Assembly: GCA_046729975.1 (NCBI GenBank)
Contig: JBKPHS010000090.1
Span: 1 to 31,074 of the forward strand
Source of the DNA: JBKPHS01 sp046729975
GTDB taxonomy: Bacteria; Actinomycetota; Thermoleophilia; Solirubrobacterales; Thermoleophilaceae
Length of the DNA stretch: 31,074 bases
Direction: 5' to 3'
The translations under genes were made by a program, and so were the position numbers. The notes below the pieces were generated by a model. That model saw only the letters and a program-made list of their open reading frames with translations, was not told where the DNA came from and did no database searches. Every line of letters begins with the position of its first letter. Position 1 is the first letter of the stretch. This document shows positions 1 through 7,344 of the stretch, piece after piece.

Positions 1-1000
1 GCACGCGCTTCCCCACGATCAGCGCGGTGGCCGTGAAGCGGATCCGGGTGCGCTTCGCGCGCGGGATCCGGCGCGGGTTTGCGCGCAGGCGGATGCGGCT
101 CGGCTGCGCGGGCGGTCCCGGCGCCGCCTCACCGCGCGGCACGAAGTGCAGCAGGGTGCCATTGGAGGGGCCGTATGTGGGCGGCCCCTGCAGGTTGGAC
201 GGCTGGATCATCCAGTGGAGGATGCCTCCGAGCGCCGTGAAGACGTCGAGGCCCTCGGACTCCCCGGAGACCTGCTTCTCGATCTCGAGCCGGCGCTCGC
301 CCGTGGTGGTGTCGATCGACCAGACCTGGAAGAGCCTGCCGTCCTGCCCCGCAGTGAACAGGCGGCCGCGGAAGAACACGGCGCCGGTGATCCCGACCGG
401 GGGCACCACTCCCTTCAGCGTCGCGACCGCCTTCACCGGCGCCGCCGCGGGAGCGGCGTTCGCGGCGCTGATCTGGTCGAGGTCGTACGCGAGCAGGTCG
501 TCGCCAGCCGAGGTCCAGAGAAACGCGCCGTCCTCCGACACGGCCGTCCACATCGCCTTCGGGATCTCCGCCGGATCGAGCTTGACGTAGTAGCGCCACT
601 GGAGCGTCGCCGGGTCGGCGGCGCCTATCGAGCCGGTCTTGCACCTGTTCGGATCCGGAGCCCCGGGGTAGTAGCACTCGAGCGGCAGCAGGACGCGGCC
701 GCCCTCGCGCGCGTCGTAGGCGATGTCGCCGATGTGGTTGTAGCCCTCGCCCATGGCCACGCTCGGGGGAATCACGTCGGCTATGCGGCCGTTCTCGCGC
801 AGCGCCGAGTCGGTGCGGTACAGGCCGGTGTAGACGCCGTCGAAGAAGAGGTCGCGCCCCGGGCTCGACGCGACGCCCTGGAAGTACTCGATCGGCAGGG
901 TCGAGCGCCCCGTCTCCGTCCAGAGCCCCGGATCCGCGGCGTGCGCCGGCGCCGCCGAAAGGGCGGCGATCAGCGCAACGGGGAGGGCGAGTCTTCTCAC
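1..1000 (-). CDS. secreted beta-propeller-like protein, 3' end cut by the window edge
   Basis: The frame is open from a GTG at 1000 down to the window edge, giving 333 residues without a stop. The N terminus is a clear Sec signal peptide: VRR, a hydrophobic stretch rich in Leu and Ala, and an AHA-A type cleavage site near residue 21. The mature part has repeated short segments that read like propeller blades (for example DLFFDGVYTGLYRTD, and LLAYDLDQI, and GRLFQVWSIDTTTGE), so an extracellular PQQ or YVTN-like propeller is likely. The last visible part (RIRLRANPRRIPRAKRTRIRF) resembles the start of an Ig-like or carboxypeptidase-regulatory-like repeat common in secreted actinobacterial proteins. 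GGGGAGG directly abuts the GTG, so ribosome-binding spacing is poor, but the signal peptide supports this start. No specific substrate can be named. Confidence 0.75.
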   Translation of the reverse strand, partial: MRRLALPVALIAALSAAPAHAADPGLWTETGRSTLPIEYFQGVASSPGRDLFFDGVYTGLYRTDSALRENGRIADVIPPSVAMGEGYNHIGDIAYDAREGGRVLLPLECYYPGAPDPNRCKTGSIGAADPATLQWRYYVKLDPAEIPKAMWTAVSEDGAFLWTSAGDDLLAYDLDQISAANAAPAAAPVKAVATLKGVVPPVGITGAVFFRGRLFTAGQDGRLFQVWSIDTTTGERRLEIEKQVSGESEGLDVFTALGGILHWMIQPSNLQGPPTYGPSNGTLLHFVPRGEAAPGPPAQPSRIRLRANPRRIPRAKRTRIRFTATALIVGKRV

Positions 1001-1036
1001 CCTCCCCGGTTTACAGCGTCGAAGCGCCGACGAGCG

Positions 1037-1624
1037 TCAGGCGTTCCGCTGCGCCGTCGCCGCCGCGAGCTCCTCGTGGGCGCCTTCCTGGAACTCCTCG
1101 ATCATCTTGGCGCAGAACGCCGGCAGGTCGTCCGGCTTGCGGCTGGTCACGAGGCCGCGATCCACGTGGACCTCCTCGTCGACCCAGTTGCCGCCCGCAT
1201 TGCGGATGTCTGTCTTCAGGCTGGGCCACGAGGTGAGCGTCTTGCCCTTCGCGTCACCCGACTCCACGAGCGTCCACGGGCCGTGGCAGATCACGGCAAC
1301 CGGCTTGCCCGCCTCGAAGAAGTCGTGAACGAAGCTGACGGCGTTCTCATGAGTGCGCAGCTCGTCGGGGTTCGCGACGCCGCCCGGCAGCATAAGGCCG
1401 TCGTAATCGTCGGCGCTCACCTGGTCCACGGTCTTGTCGACGTCGAACGTGTCGCCCTTGTCGAGGTGGTTGAAGGCCTGCACCTTGCCGGGGTTCACCG
1501 AGATCAGCTCCGGCTGGCCGCCCTCCTGCTCGACCGCTTTCCAAGGCTCCGTCAGCTCGACCTGCTCGACGCCCTCGTTCGCCATGAGGAACGCGATCTT
1601 CCTGCCCTGGATCCTGTCGGCCAT
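1037..1624 (-). CDS. PfpI/DJ-1 family class I glutamine amidotransferase-like protein
   Basis: The 195-residue protein has the PfpI/DJ-1 flavodoxin-like fold: IAFLMANEGVEQVELTEPW at the N terminus with the conserved acidic residue E18, GLMLPGGVANPDELR, and the nucleophile elbow AVICHGPWTLV with C113 followed by H114. Family members act as cysteine hydrolases, general stress proteins or glyoxalase/deglycase-type enzymes in the cytoplasm; the physiological substrate here is unknown. The ATG at 1624 has AAGGAA a few bases upstream. A GTATCC/GGATAC inverted repeat (1644-1663) sits in the leader and could be an operator or a small hairpin. The gene follows the DUF899 gene on the same strand after 77 bases, and both belong to families linked with oxidative or electrophile stress, so shared expression is possible. 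Family assignment is firm, function is not. Confidence 0.9.
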   Translation of the reverse strand: MADRIQGRKIAFLMANEGVEQVELTEPWKAVEQEGGQPELISVNPGKVQAFNHLDKGDTFDVDKTVDQVSADDYDGLMLPGGVANPDELRTHENAVSFVHDFFEAGKPVAVICHGPWTLVESGDAKGKTLTSWPSLKTDIRNAGGNWVDEEVHVDRGLVTSRKPDDLPAFCAKMIEEFQEGAHEELAAATAQRNA

Positions 1625-1701
1625 GTCACATTCCTTTCTGCTCGTATCCTCCCTTCGGGATACCGGGAGACAGGCCGGGCAAACGCGGTTTCGACGCCGA
1701 C

Positions 1702-2427
1702 CTAGTACTCGTCGTGGCGGCGGATCCAGAACTCCGTGGAGTCTTCCTCGTCCCGTCCCTCTGGCACCCGGTCGAGCAGTGGATAGAAGCCCAGCATGAT
1801 CTCCAGGCCGCGCGCGTAGGTCGAGTAGGTGTGGTAGACGACGCTGTCGGAGAGCGCGAAGGCGCTCAGTCCCGGCCCTTCTGCGAGGTATCCCGCCGGG
1901 TCTGTTCCGGACGCGGCCGCCAGCTGGGCGACAACCGGAGGGATGTCGCCTTCCAGGAACGGCGCCAGCTGCTCCTCCGTGTGCGAGACGTCGAAGTCGA
2001 AGTTGAAGTCGGTCCCGGCCGACGACGCCCAGGGGAACGTCCAGCCCATGCGACGCTCGTAGGCCTGCAGCCTCTCGAGCGGCGCGCGCGAGATGCAAAG
2101 GAACGTCACGTCGCGTGCGTTCAGGTGCGGAACGGCGCCGTTGAAGGTGTCCGCCCCGGCCGAGCAGGTCGGGCAGCCCGCCTGGTACTCCGGGCCGAAC
2201 ATGAAGTGGTAGACGAGCAGTTGCGAGCGCCCGTCGAACAGCTCCGCCAGCGTCTTCGTTCCCTCGCTGGTCTCGAAGCTGTAATCCTTCTCGACCGGGA
2301 CCCAAGGGAGCTCCCGCCGCTGGCGTGCGAGCTCGTCGCTGCGACGGGTGAGCTCCTTCTCCTGCTCGAGCAGCTCCTTACGGGCCGCGAGCCACTCCTC
2401 ACGCGTTCCTACCTTGTGCTCCGCCAT
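1702..2427 (-). CDS. DUF899 family thioredoxin-like protein
   Basis: The 241-residue protein matches the DUF899 layout: a charged N-terminal helix (REEWLAARKELLEQEKELTR), the segment LPWVPVEKDYSFETSEG, then LLVYHFMFGPEYQAGCPTCSAGADTFNG with a CxxC pair at C85 and C88, and a C-terminal region ending EFWIRRHDEY. The fold is thioredoxin-like and the CPTC pair sits where the redox-active cysteines of AhpC/thioredoxin relatives lie, so a thiol redox role is plausible, though the family has no settled function. The start ATG has GGAGG six bases upstream. A 9-bp inverted repeat lies immediately upstream of that ribosome-binding site. Neighbours are the PfpI protein downstream and the Rpf-like gene upstream, all on the minus strand. 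Confidence 0.92.
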   Translation of the reverse strand: MAEHKVGTREEWLAARKELLEQEKELTRRSDELARQRRELPWVPVEKDYSFETSEGTKTLAELFDGRSQLLVYHFMFGPEYQAGCPTCSAGADTFNGAVPHLNARDVTFLCISRAPLERLQAYERRMGWTFPWASSAGTDFNFDFDVSHTEEQLAPFLEGDIPPVVAQLAAASGTDPAGYLAEGPGLSAFALSDSVVYHTYSTYARGLEIMLGFYPLLDRVPEGRDEEDSTEFWIRRHDEY

Positions 2428-2436
2428 CGCTGCCTC

Positions 2437-2468
2437 CGTTGGTGCGGGCCTCTATGGGGGCACCAACG
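2437..2468. promoter_or_regulatory. 9-bp inverted repeat between rpf-like and DUF899 genes
   Basis: CGTTGGTGC (2437-2445) and GCACCAACG (2460-2468) are perfect inverted copies separated by 14 bases. On the minus strand the hairpin falls after the stop of the Rpf-like gene and directly before the GGAGG of the DUF899 gene. It may end Rpf transcription, act as an operator, or fold in the DUF899 leader. There is no U-tract, so a classical terminator is less likely. Confidence 0.4.
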
Positions 2469-2489
2469 ATTGCAGAGACCGATCATGGC

Positions 2490-3146
2490 CTACGCGCAGT
2501 TCGGCCAGGACGCACGGCCCCCGCGCTGGAGCAGCATGGCCGCGCGGCGGTCCTGCTCGGCCTCCGAGGCCTGAGCGGGGTCGCCGCTGCCGCCGACGGC
2601 ACGCCACGTGGCCCGCGAGAACTGGTACTTGCCGCGGTACTGGCCGTTGGCCGAGACAGCTCGCGGGTTGCCGCTGGACTCGCACTGGGCGATCCGCTGG
2701 AGCGTCGCCGGAGGCGTCGTGCGGCTACCGGTCTGCCCTCCACCCTGCGGCACAGCCTTCGCCGTGATCCCGAGCGCCGCGAGGGTCTGCGGCCCGATCA
2801 CCCCGTCCACGACGAGACCGTTGGCGCGCTGGAAGCGGCGCACGGCGCCTCGCGTCTGGGGACCGACGATGCCGTCGGCCGCCACGCCAAGCTTCTGCTG
2901 GACGGCGACGATCGTCGAGCTGCCGGCGCCGGCGCTGGTCGTCGCGGCTCCGGACAACGAGCCGCCTCCGGCCGCGAGCGCGGCGCCGGCCCCGAGGACC
3001 ATCATGGCGGCGAGGACGAACGAGACACCACGGCTGCGGAAACGCCGGCGGCGGACACGACGGGTCGCGTCACGGCGCTCGCGCGAGCGCACGAGTGACT
3101 CCCGCCATGGCTGCGGCGCGGCAAGGTCGGCATACGAATCGGCCAC
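2490..3146 (-). CDS. Rpf-like muralytic transglycosylase with peptidoglycan-binding domain
   Basis: The 218-residue protein begins with an Arg-rich cytoplasmic stretch (residues 18-40), followed by a membrane anchor or signal segment (41-61), a PG_binding_1 domain (about 78-126, with two copies of the DGxxGPQT motif) and a C-terminal resuscitation-promoting-factor/lysozyme-like domain (about 149-218). The latter shows CESSGNP with the presumed catalytic E156, YRGKYQFSRATW, and a closing cysteine that could pair with C155. Such enzymes cleave peptidoglycan glycan strands at the cell surface and promote growth or exit from dormancy. The GTG start at 3146 has GAGGAG at good spacing. A c-di-AMP riboswitch precedes it, which is the known arrangement for actinobacterial rpf genes, so expression probably tracks c-di-AMP and osmotic or cell-wall state. 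Confidence 0.92.
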   Translation of the reverse strand: MADSYADLAAPQPWRESLVRSRERRDATRRVRRRRFRSRGVSFVLAAMMVLGAGAALAAGGGSLSGAATTSAGAGSSTIVAVQQKLGVAADGIVGPQTRGAVRRFQRANGLVVDGVIGPQTLAALGITAKAVPQGGGQTGSRTTPPATLQRIAQCESSGNPRAVSANGQYRGKYQFSRATWRAVGGSGDPAQASEAEQDRRAAMLLQRGGRASWPNCA

Positions 3147-3162
3147 GGAAGCTCCTCTTTCG

Positions 3163-3305
3163 TCGCGCCTACGGGGTTAGCTGACGGGCTCGCGCCGAAA
3201 GAAAGCGCTACGCCGCACTCAGGCGGCGATTCGCCCCGCGGGCCGGACCTCCCGGCCCATTGGTTCCCCCGTTCCCCGCCGCCTGTGCGGCGGAGACTCG
3301 GCTGG
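3163..3305 (-). promoter_or_regulatory. c-di-AMP (ydaO-yuaA type) riboswitch
   Basis: Read on the minus strand, the leader of the Rpf-like gene contains the ydaO hallmark blocks in order: GCCGCACAGGCGGCGGGGAA, CGGGGGAACCAATGGG, GGGGCGAATCGCCGCC, and near the 3' side the very conserved AGCCCGTCAGCTAACCCCGT followed by AGGCG. The last block corresponds to the GTCAGCTAACCTCG signature of the Bacillus ydaO element. In the known class, ligand binding lowers expression of the downstream gene. The 3' end lies about 17 bases before the start codon, close to the ribosome-binding site. Boundaries are estimates from these blocks. Confidence 0.88.
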
Positions 3306-3333
3306 ATTTCGGTCCCTACGTTGTTAGAGCTAA

Positions 3334-3828
3334 TCAGATCGCTCCGTCGGATGCTCCACCGGCGTTACCCGGATGTCCACCGCCTGAACCCGCCTCGGCG
3401 GCGCGCCACCACAGCCCACGGGTGGGCACGAGCCGCAGCAACGGGCCCGCCGGCGGGCGCTCCGCGTAGTCGGCGTACTTGGCCACCAGCGCAGCGAGCC
3501 CTGCGGGATGGGCGGAGGGGTCGCTCAGCTCGATCGTCCCGAGCAGCTGCACCCACGCGAGCCGCGACCAGTCGTCGTCGTAGCGATCCACCGTCAGCGC
3601 CACCTCCGGCCGGCGTCGCAGGAAGCGCACGCGCGCGAGCTCCTCGCCGAGCACCCGCTTCGGCTTCTGGTCCACCGCGCTGTAGACCGCATTGCCGGCG
3701 AGCGCGAAGGTGACGGGCAGGACGCGCGGCAGTCCGGCGTAGTCGAGCAGGCCGAGGTGCGCGACGCGGGCATCCTGCGTCAGCGCGAGGGCCCACCCCG
3801 GCACCTTGGCAAGATTGAACCCGGCCAT
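3334..3828 (-). CDS. PPOX-class F420-dependent enzyme, Rv0121 type
   Basis: The 164-residue protein has the split-barrel flavin/F420-binding pattern of the TIGR03668 (Rv0121) group: LGLLDYAGLPRVLPVTFALAG, then VYSAVDQKPKRV, RVRFLRRRPEVALTVDRY, and the group-specific DDDWSRLAWVQLLGTIEL. These proteins bind F420 (or FMN) and probably reduce small molecules in the cytoplasm. The ATG at 3828 is the only sensible start; the open frame continues upstream but that part would overlap the divergent LLM gene. Only 30 bases separate the two starts, so the pair share one short divergent promoter region, which fits a common F420 role. There is no clear ribosome-binding site, so the mRNA may be leaderless. 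The last 20 residues are Gly-rich and poorly conserved. Confidence 0.88.
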   Translation of the reverse strand: MAGFNLAKVPGWALALTQDARVAHLGLLDYAGLPRVLPVTFALAGNAVYSAVDQKPKRVLGEELARVRFLRRRPEVALTVDRYDDDWSRLAWVQLLGTIELSDPSAHPAGLAALVAKYADYAERPPAGPLLRLVPTRGLWWRAAEAGSGGGHPGNAGGASDGAI

Positions 3829-3858
3829 CGGCCGAGCGTACGCCTGAGAGGAGCCCTC

Positions 3859-4722
3859 ATGGAGGTTGGGATCGGACTGCCGTCGACCATCCCGGGTGTG
3901 GAGCGCGAGCCGCTGCTCGACTGGGCTCGCACGGCGGACGAGCGCGGCTTCTCCTCGCTCGCCACGCTCGACCGGCTCGTGTACCCGAACTTCGAGCCGC
4001 TCGTGGCGCTCGCCGCGGCGGCTGCCGTCACCGAGCGTGCGCGGCTCGCCACCGCGATCCTGCTGGCTCCGCTTCGCAACGCCGCCGTGCTCGCCAAGCA
4101 GGCCGCCACGCTCGATTGGTTGTCCGCCGGGCGGCTGTCGCTCGGGTTGGCGGTAGGCGCTCGCGAGGACGACTTCACGGCCAGCGGGAGCGACTTCCGT
4201 CGCCGCGGCCGCGTCTTCGAGGCGCAGCTGGCGGAGATGAAGGCCATCTGGGACGGCGAGGACCGTGGCATCGCGGGCCCGATCGGACCGCCGCCGGCGC
4301 GAGCCGGCGGTCCCGAGCTGCTCGTCGGCGGAAATGCGGACGCGGAGTTCGAGCGCGCAGCCCGTTACGGCAACGGGTGGATCGCGGGCGCGGGAGGCGC
4401 TGAGCGGTTCGCCGCCGGCGCGGCGAAGGCGCGCCGTACGTTCGAGAAGGCCGGGCGCAGCGGTCCGCCAAGGCTGGCGTCGATCGCCTACTACTCGCTT
4501 GGTCCAGAGGCGGAGCAGAACGCCCACTGGTACATCGATCACTACTACGGGTTCCTGGGGCCCTACGCGGAGCAAATGGCCGAGTCCGTCGCAACCACGC
4601 CCGAGCAGGTGCGCGGGGAGCTGCAGGCATTCTCCGACGCCGGCTGTGACGAGCTGATCCTGTTCCCCTGCTCGGTCGGCGTCGAGCAGGTCGAGCTCCT
4701 GGCTGAGGCAGCGCTCCGGTGA
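3859..4722 (+). CDS. LLM-class F420-dependent oxidoreductase
   Basis: The 287-residue protein is a luciferase-like TIM-barrel enzyme: it starts EVGIGLPSTIPG, continues with WARTADERGFSSLATLDRL, then RARLATAILLAPLRNAAVLAKQAATLDWLSAGRLSLGLAVGAREDDF, all typical of F420- or FMN-using LLM proteins. GGPELLVGG is the usual central strand. Members transfer hydride between F420H2 and organic substrates; the substrate cannot be read from sequence. The ATG has AGGAG five to six bases upstream. Its stop overlaps the GTG of the next gene by four bases (GTGA), so the two are translationally coupled. The Rv0121-type gene is divergent. Confidence 0.9.
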   Translation: MEVGIGLPSTIPGVEREPLLDWARTADERGFSSLATLDRLVYPNFEPLVALAAAAAVTERARLATAILLAPLRNAAVLAKQAATLDWLSAGRLSLGLAVGAREDDFTASGSDFRRRGRVFEAQLAEMKAIWDGEDRGIAGPIGPPPARAGGPELLVGGNADAEFERAARYGNGWIAGAGGAERFAAGAAKARRTFEKAGRSGPPRLASIAYYSLGPEAEQNAHWYIDHYYGFLGPYAEQMAESVATTPEQVRGELQAFSDAGCDELILFPCSVGVEQVELLAEAALR

Positions 4723-5318
4723 ACGAGATCCTGCCGGGCGTCTTCCACTGGACCGCTCGTCACCCGAAGATCAAGATCGAGGTGAGCTGCCACCTGGTCG
4801 CCGAGGGCACTCCGACGGCGATCGACCCGCTGCTGCCCGACGGCGGCGTCGACGCCCTCGCAGAACACGGCCCGCCCGAGCAGGTCGTGCTCACGAACCG
4901 CCATCACCTCCGCGAGAGCCCGCGGCTCGCCGAGAGGTTCGGCTCGCGCATCCGCTGCAACGAGAACGGGCTGCAGGAGTTCGAGGGGAGCGATGTGGAG
5001 GTCGAGGGCTTCTCGTTCGGGGACGAGCTCTCGCCGGTGATCACCGCCCATGAGGTGGGCGCGATCTGCGACGAGGAGACCGCGCTTCACATCGCGTCAG
5101 GCGACGGCGCGCTTGCCTTTGCCGACGGCCTGATCCACTACCGGCGGCTGGGCTTCGTCCCGGACCACCTCCTCGGCGAAGACCCCGAAGCGGTCAAGCG
5201 CGGGCTCGTCCAGGCCTACGCGCGGTTACTCGAGCTCGAGTTCGACAGCCTGCTGTTCGCCCACGGCGCGCCGATCGTCGGCGGCGGGAAGCAGGCGCTC
5301 CGGGAGTTCGTCGGCTGA
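4719..5318 (+). CDS. metallo-beta-lactamase-fold-like protein without the usual metal ligands
   Basis: The 199-residue protein starts with ILPGVFHWTARHPKIKIEVSCHLV, then PTAIDPLLP, resembling the first strands of metallo-beta-lactamase-fold hydrolases. At the position of the HxHxDH signature it has VVLTNRHHLRESPRLAERFG, and later LLFAHGAPIVGGGKQAL resembles the C-terminal metal-binding strand. Most metal ligands therefore appear missing or replaced, and a non-hydrolytic or altered role is possible. The GTG at 4719 overlaps the LLM stop. Coupling to an F420-type oxidoreductase suggests it acts with that enzyme, perhaps on its product, but this is inference. Confidence 0.75.
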   Translation: MNEILPGVFHWTARHPKIKIEVSCHLVAEGTPTAIDPLLPDGGVDALAEHGPPEQVVLTNRHHLRESPRLAERFGSRIRCNENGLQEFEGSDVEVEGFSFGDELSPVITAHEVGAICDEETALHIASGDGALAFADGLIHYRRLGFVPDHLLGEDPEAVKRGLVQAYARLLELEFDSLLFAHGAPIVGGGKQALREFVG

Positions 5319-5321
5319 CGG

Positions 5322-6185
5322 TCAGCGGCCCGGACGCGGGAACGTCCGGGCCATGATCGCGTCCCAGCCGCGGTCGGGGAGCAGCCGGCGCAGGCCGAGC
5401 ATCACGCGGGCCGACGCCGTCACCCGGTAACGCGGCCGTGGCCGGCGGGCGGAGATCGCCTTGTCGATGGTCCGCGCTACCGCGTCGGGTCCCGCTCCGA
5501 GTCGCGACAGACCGCCCTCGTACGCGCCGGCCGTGGTGGCTGCGATCGCTCGATTGAAGTCCCGGTAAGGGCCGCGATCGGCGTCCGCGTCGCCCATGCT
5601 GCCCACAGCCGTCTCCCCGAATCGCGTTCTGATCAGCCCGGGCTCGACCACGATCACATCGACACCGAACCCGGCGACTTCGAAGCGCAGCGCGTCCGAG
5701 ATCGCCTCTACCGCGTGCTTGGTCCCGTGGTAGAAGCCACCCCCGGGGAACACGAGCTTCCCGCCCATCGAGCTCAGGTTGACGATCCTCCCGAAGCCCT
5801 GGCGGCGCATGCCGTGCAGGACGAGCTGGCACATCTTCACCAGCCCGAAGACGTTGGTCTCGAATTGGCGCCGCACGTCGTCGAGCGGCACCTCCTCGAC
5901 GGTCCCGCTCTGGGAGTAGCCCGCATTGTTCACGAGCACGCCGACGGCGCCCTGCTCGCGCTCCACGGAGTCCACCGCCTCGCGCATCGAAGCCTCGTCG
6001 GTCACGTCGAGCGCGAGCAGCTTGCAGCCCTTAGCCTCGAGGTCGCCGATCGACTCGACGCGGCGCGCGCTGGCATAGACGGTCCAGCCACGATTGGCGA
6101 GCCGCTCGGCCGTCGCGCGACCGATCCCCGAGGAGCAACCCGTCACGAGGACCGCGTTCGAGCGGGCGCGAGGTGGAGCGCCCAC
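5322..6185 (-). CDS. short-chain dehydrogenase/reductase
   Basis: The 287-residue protein is a classical SDR: VLVTGCSSGIGRATAERLANRG carries the TGxxxGIG nucleotide-binding loop, VGVLVNNAGYSQSG the NNAG motif, and GRIVNLSSMGGK with YHGTK provides the catalytic Ser and the YxxxK pair. VIVVEPGLIRTRF is the PG motif. The length and the C-terminal extension fit the group annotated as SDR oxidoreductases acting on lipophilic alcohols or ketones; substrate unknown. The GTG start lies two bases after the stop of the upstream NTF2-like gene, so the pair form an operon. It converges with the MBL-like gene, leaving only three bases between the stops. Confidence 0.92.
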   Translation of the reverse strand: MGAPPRARSNAVLVTGCSSGIGRATAERLANRGWTVYASARRVESIGDLEAKGCKLLALDVTDEASMREAVDSVEREQGAVGVLVNNAGYSQSGTVEEVPLDDVRRQFETNVFGLVKMCQLVLHGMRRQGFGRIVNLSSMGGKLVFPGGGFYHGTKHAVEAISDALRFEVAGFGVDVIVVEPGLIRTRFGETAVGSMGDADADRGPYRDFNRAIAATTAGAYEGGLSRLGAGPDAVARTIDKAISARRPRPRYRVTASARVMLGLRRLLPDRGWDAIMARTFPRPGR

Positions 6186-6187
6186 GG

Positions 6188-6574
6188 CTAGTCCACCTCA
6201 TCCACGGCCTCGATCGCCTCGGCGCGCGTCGGGTAGCTCTCCGCCCGCAGGAGGCGGTCGCCGTCGAAGCGGTAGACCCAGTGCAGCTGATGCTCGGCGA
6301 TTCCCTCCTCGCTCCGTACCCGCACGTAGCCGGACACGATCACCGCGTTCCCGCGCTGTTCGAAGCTGTACGGCGCGGCCTCCATCACCTCGCCCCGCTG
6401 TTCGAGCGAACGGGCGTACTCGCGTAGCTCGTCGGGCCCGCGGAACACCCGGCCGCCGGCCATGTAGGGCGCCCACTCGACGCCCGGCCCGGTCACGTCG
6501 ACCACCGACTCGATGCCGCCCTCGGCGAACCGGGACCACAGGTCGCGGACGATCTCATGGGGCTCGTTACTCAC
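6188..6574 (-). CDS. NTF2-like (SnoaL-type) protein
   Basis: The 128-residue protein begins VSNEPHEIVRDLWSRFAEGGIESVVDVTGPGVEWAPY and continues with GPDELREYARSLEQRGE, the usual pattern of an NTF2-like cone fold in which a short helix pair is followed by a curved sheet lining a pocket. Such proteins bind or isomerise small molecules; nothing here fixes the ligand. The GTG at 6574 is chosen because the homologous N terminus begins there. No ribosome-binding site precedes it, while a GATACT box (6586-6581 on the minus strand) lies six bases upstream, so a leaderless message is likely. It is the first gene of an operon with the SDR. Confidence 0.8.
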   Translation of the reverse strand: MSNEPHEIVRDLWSRFAEGGIESVVDVTGPGVEWAPYMAGGRVFRGPDELREYARSLEQRGEVMEAAPYSFEQRGNAVIVSGYVRVRSEEGIAEHQLHWVYRFDGDRLLRAESYPTRAEAIEAVDEVD

Positions 6575-6665
6575 ATGTGAAGTATCGCCGCGCGCCCCTG
6601 TCGGCGGGCGAAGCCGGTGGGGTATGGTCGTGGCGGTAGGCACAGACCTCAAAGGAGGATTGCCA

Positions 6666-7286
6666 ATGCTGATGACCCCCTTCGCCAGCCGGGTTGCGCG
6701 CGCCCAGCTTGCCCCGGCGCTGCGCAGCAGCTGGTGGCTGCTGTTGCTGACCGGGATCGTGTCGATCGTCGCCGGCGTGGTCGTCCTGAGCATCGACTGG
6801 ACGATCAGCGGCCTCGCGGTGTTCATCGGCGCGCTGCTCATCTACCGCGGGGTATTCGACCTCCTGACGCCGCCGATGCTCGACTCGGGCTCGCGCACGT
6901 GGAACTTCGTGGCGGGACTCGCCGCGATCGCGGCGGGTATCGCGATCATCGTCTGGCCGGGACCAGGCCTGCTGACGGTCGCGATCTTCATCGGCGCGGC
7001 GCTCGTCGTGTGGGGCGTGTTCGGGATCGTCGGGTCGATCGTGAACCGTGGTCTGCCGGGCTGGTGGATCGTGCTGCTCATAGGCGCCGTGGAGCTGCTC
7101 CTCGGGTTGTGGGCGCTGCGGCGACCTGGCATCTCGCTGGCGATCCTGATCACCGTGATCGGGCTGTGGACCATCCTCAGTGGCGCCCTCCTGACGGTGC
7201 TGGCCTTCGAGGCCCGCAAGCTCGGCGAGGAGCTCGAGCGCGGAGAGCCGCCGGTTGCGGCGCCGCCGCCTCCGGCGACCGCCTAA
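6666..7286 (+). CDS. HdeD-like (DUF308) membrane protein
   Basis: The 206-residue protein consists of about six hydrophobic segments in the DUF308/HdeD pattern: SSWWLLLLTGIVSIVAGVVVL, ISGLAVFIGALLIYRGVFDLL, WNFVAGLAAIAAGIAIIVWPG, LTVAIFIGAALVVWGVFGIV, GWWIVLLIGAVELLLGLWAL and ISLAILITVIGLWTILSGALL. The repeated GIxxIxxGxxxLxxP-like units are characteristic. E. coli HdeD helps acid resistance at high density; the role in actinobacteria is unknown. The ATG has a strong AGGAGG seven bases upstream. The C terminus is a short Pro/Ala-rich tail. Confidence 0.88.
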   Translation: MLMTPFASRVARAQLAPALRSSWWLLLLTGIVSIVAGVVVLSIDWTISGLAVFIGALLIYRGVFDLLTPPMLDSGSRTWNFVAGLAAIAAGIAIIVWPGPGLLTVAIFIGAALVVWGVFGIVGSIVNRGLPGWWIVLLIGAVELLLGLWALRRPGISLAILITVIGLWTILSGALLTVLAFEARKLGEELERGEPPVAAPPPPATA

Positions 7287-7307
7287 CCGGGCCTCGCTGA
7301 ACCTCGC

Positions 7308-7335
7308 TTGACGGTTTTTGCTATCGCGATATCCT
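7308..7335 (+). promoter_or_regulatory. probable promoter of the HTH-clpP operon, leaderless
   Basis: TTGACG (7308-7313) and TATCCT (7330-7335) are separated by 16 bases. Transcription would begin at about 7342-7345, on or next to the ATG at 7345, so the message is predicted to be leaderless; no ribosome-binding site is present. Confidence 0.55.
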
Positions 7336-7343
7336 GATATCGC
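7326..7343. promoter_or_regulatory. perfect palindrome over the -10 region (candidate operator)
   Basis: GCGATATC-CT-GATATCGC is a perfect 8-bp inverted repeat with a 2-base centre. It covers the proposed -10 box and ends one base before the start codon of the HTH gene. A dimeric repressor bound here would block transcription of the operon. The best local candidate for the binding protein is the gene product itself. Confidence 0.6.
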
Positions 7344-7344
7344 A

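Noticed and set aside
146..1705. A 519-residue plus-strand open frame
   Set aside because: It is antisense to the secreted protein and the PfpI gene, which have strong domain evidence; no homology is visible.
3334..4575. Long open frame on the minus strand extending the Rv0121-type gene
   Set aside because: The extension upstream of 3828 is antisense to the clear LLM gene and has no homology; the high GC content keeps frames open.
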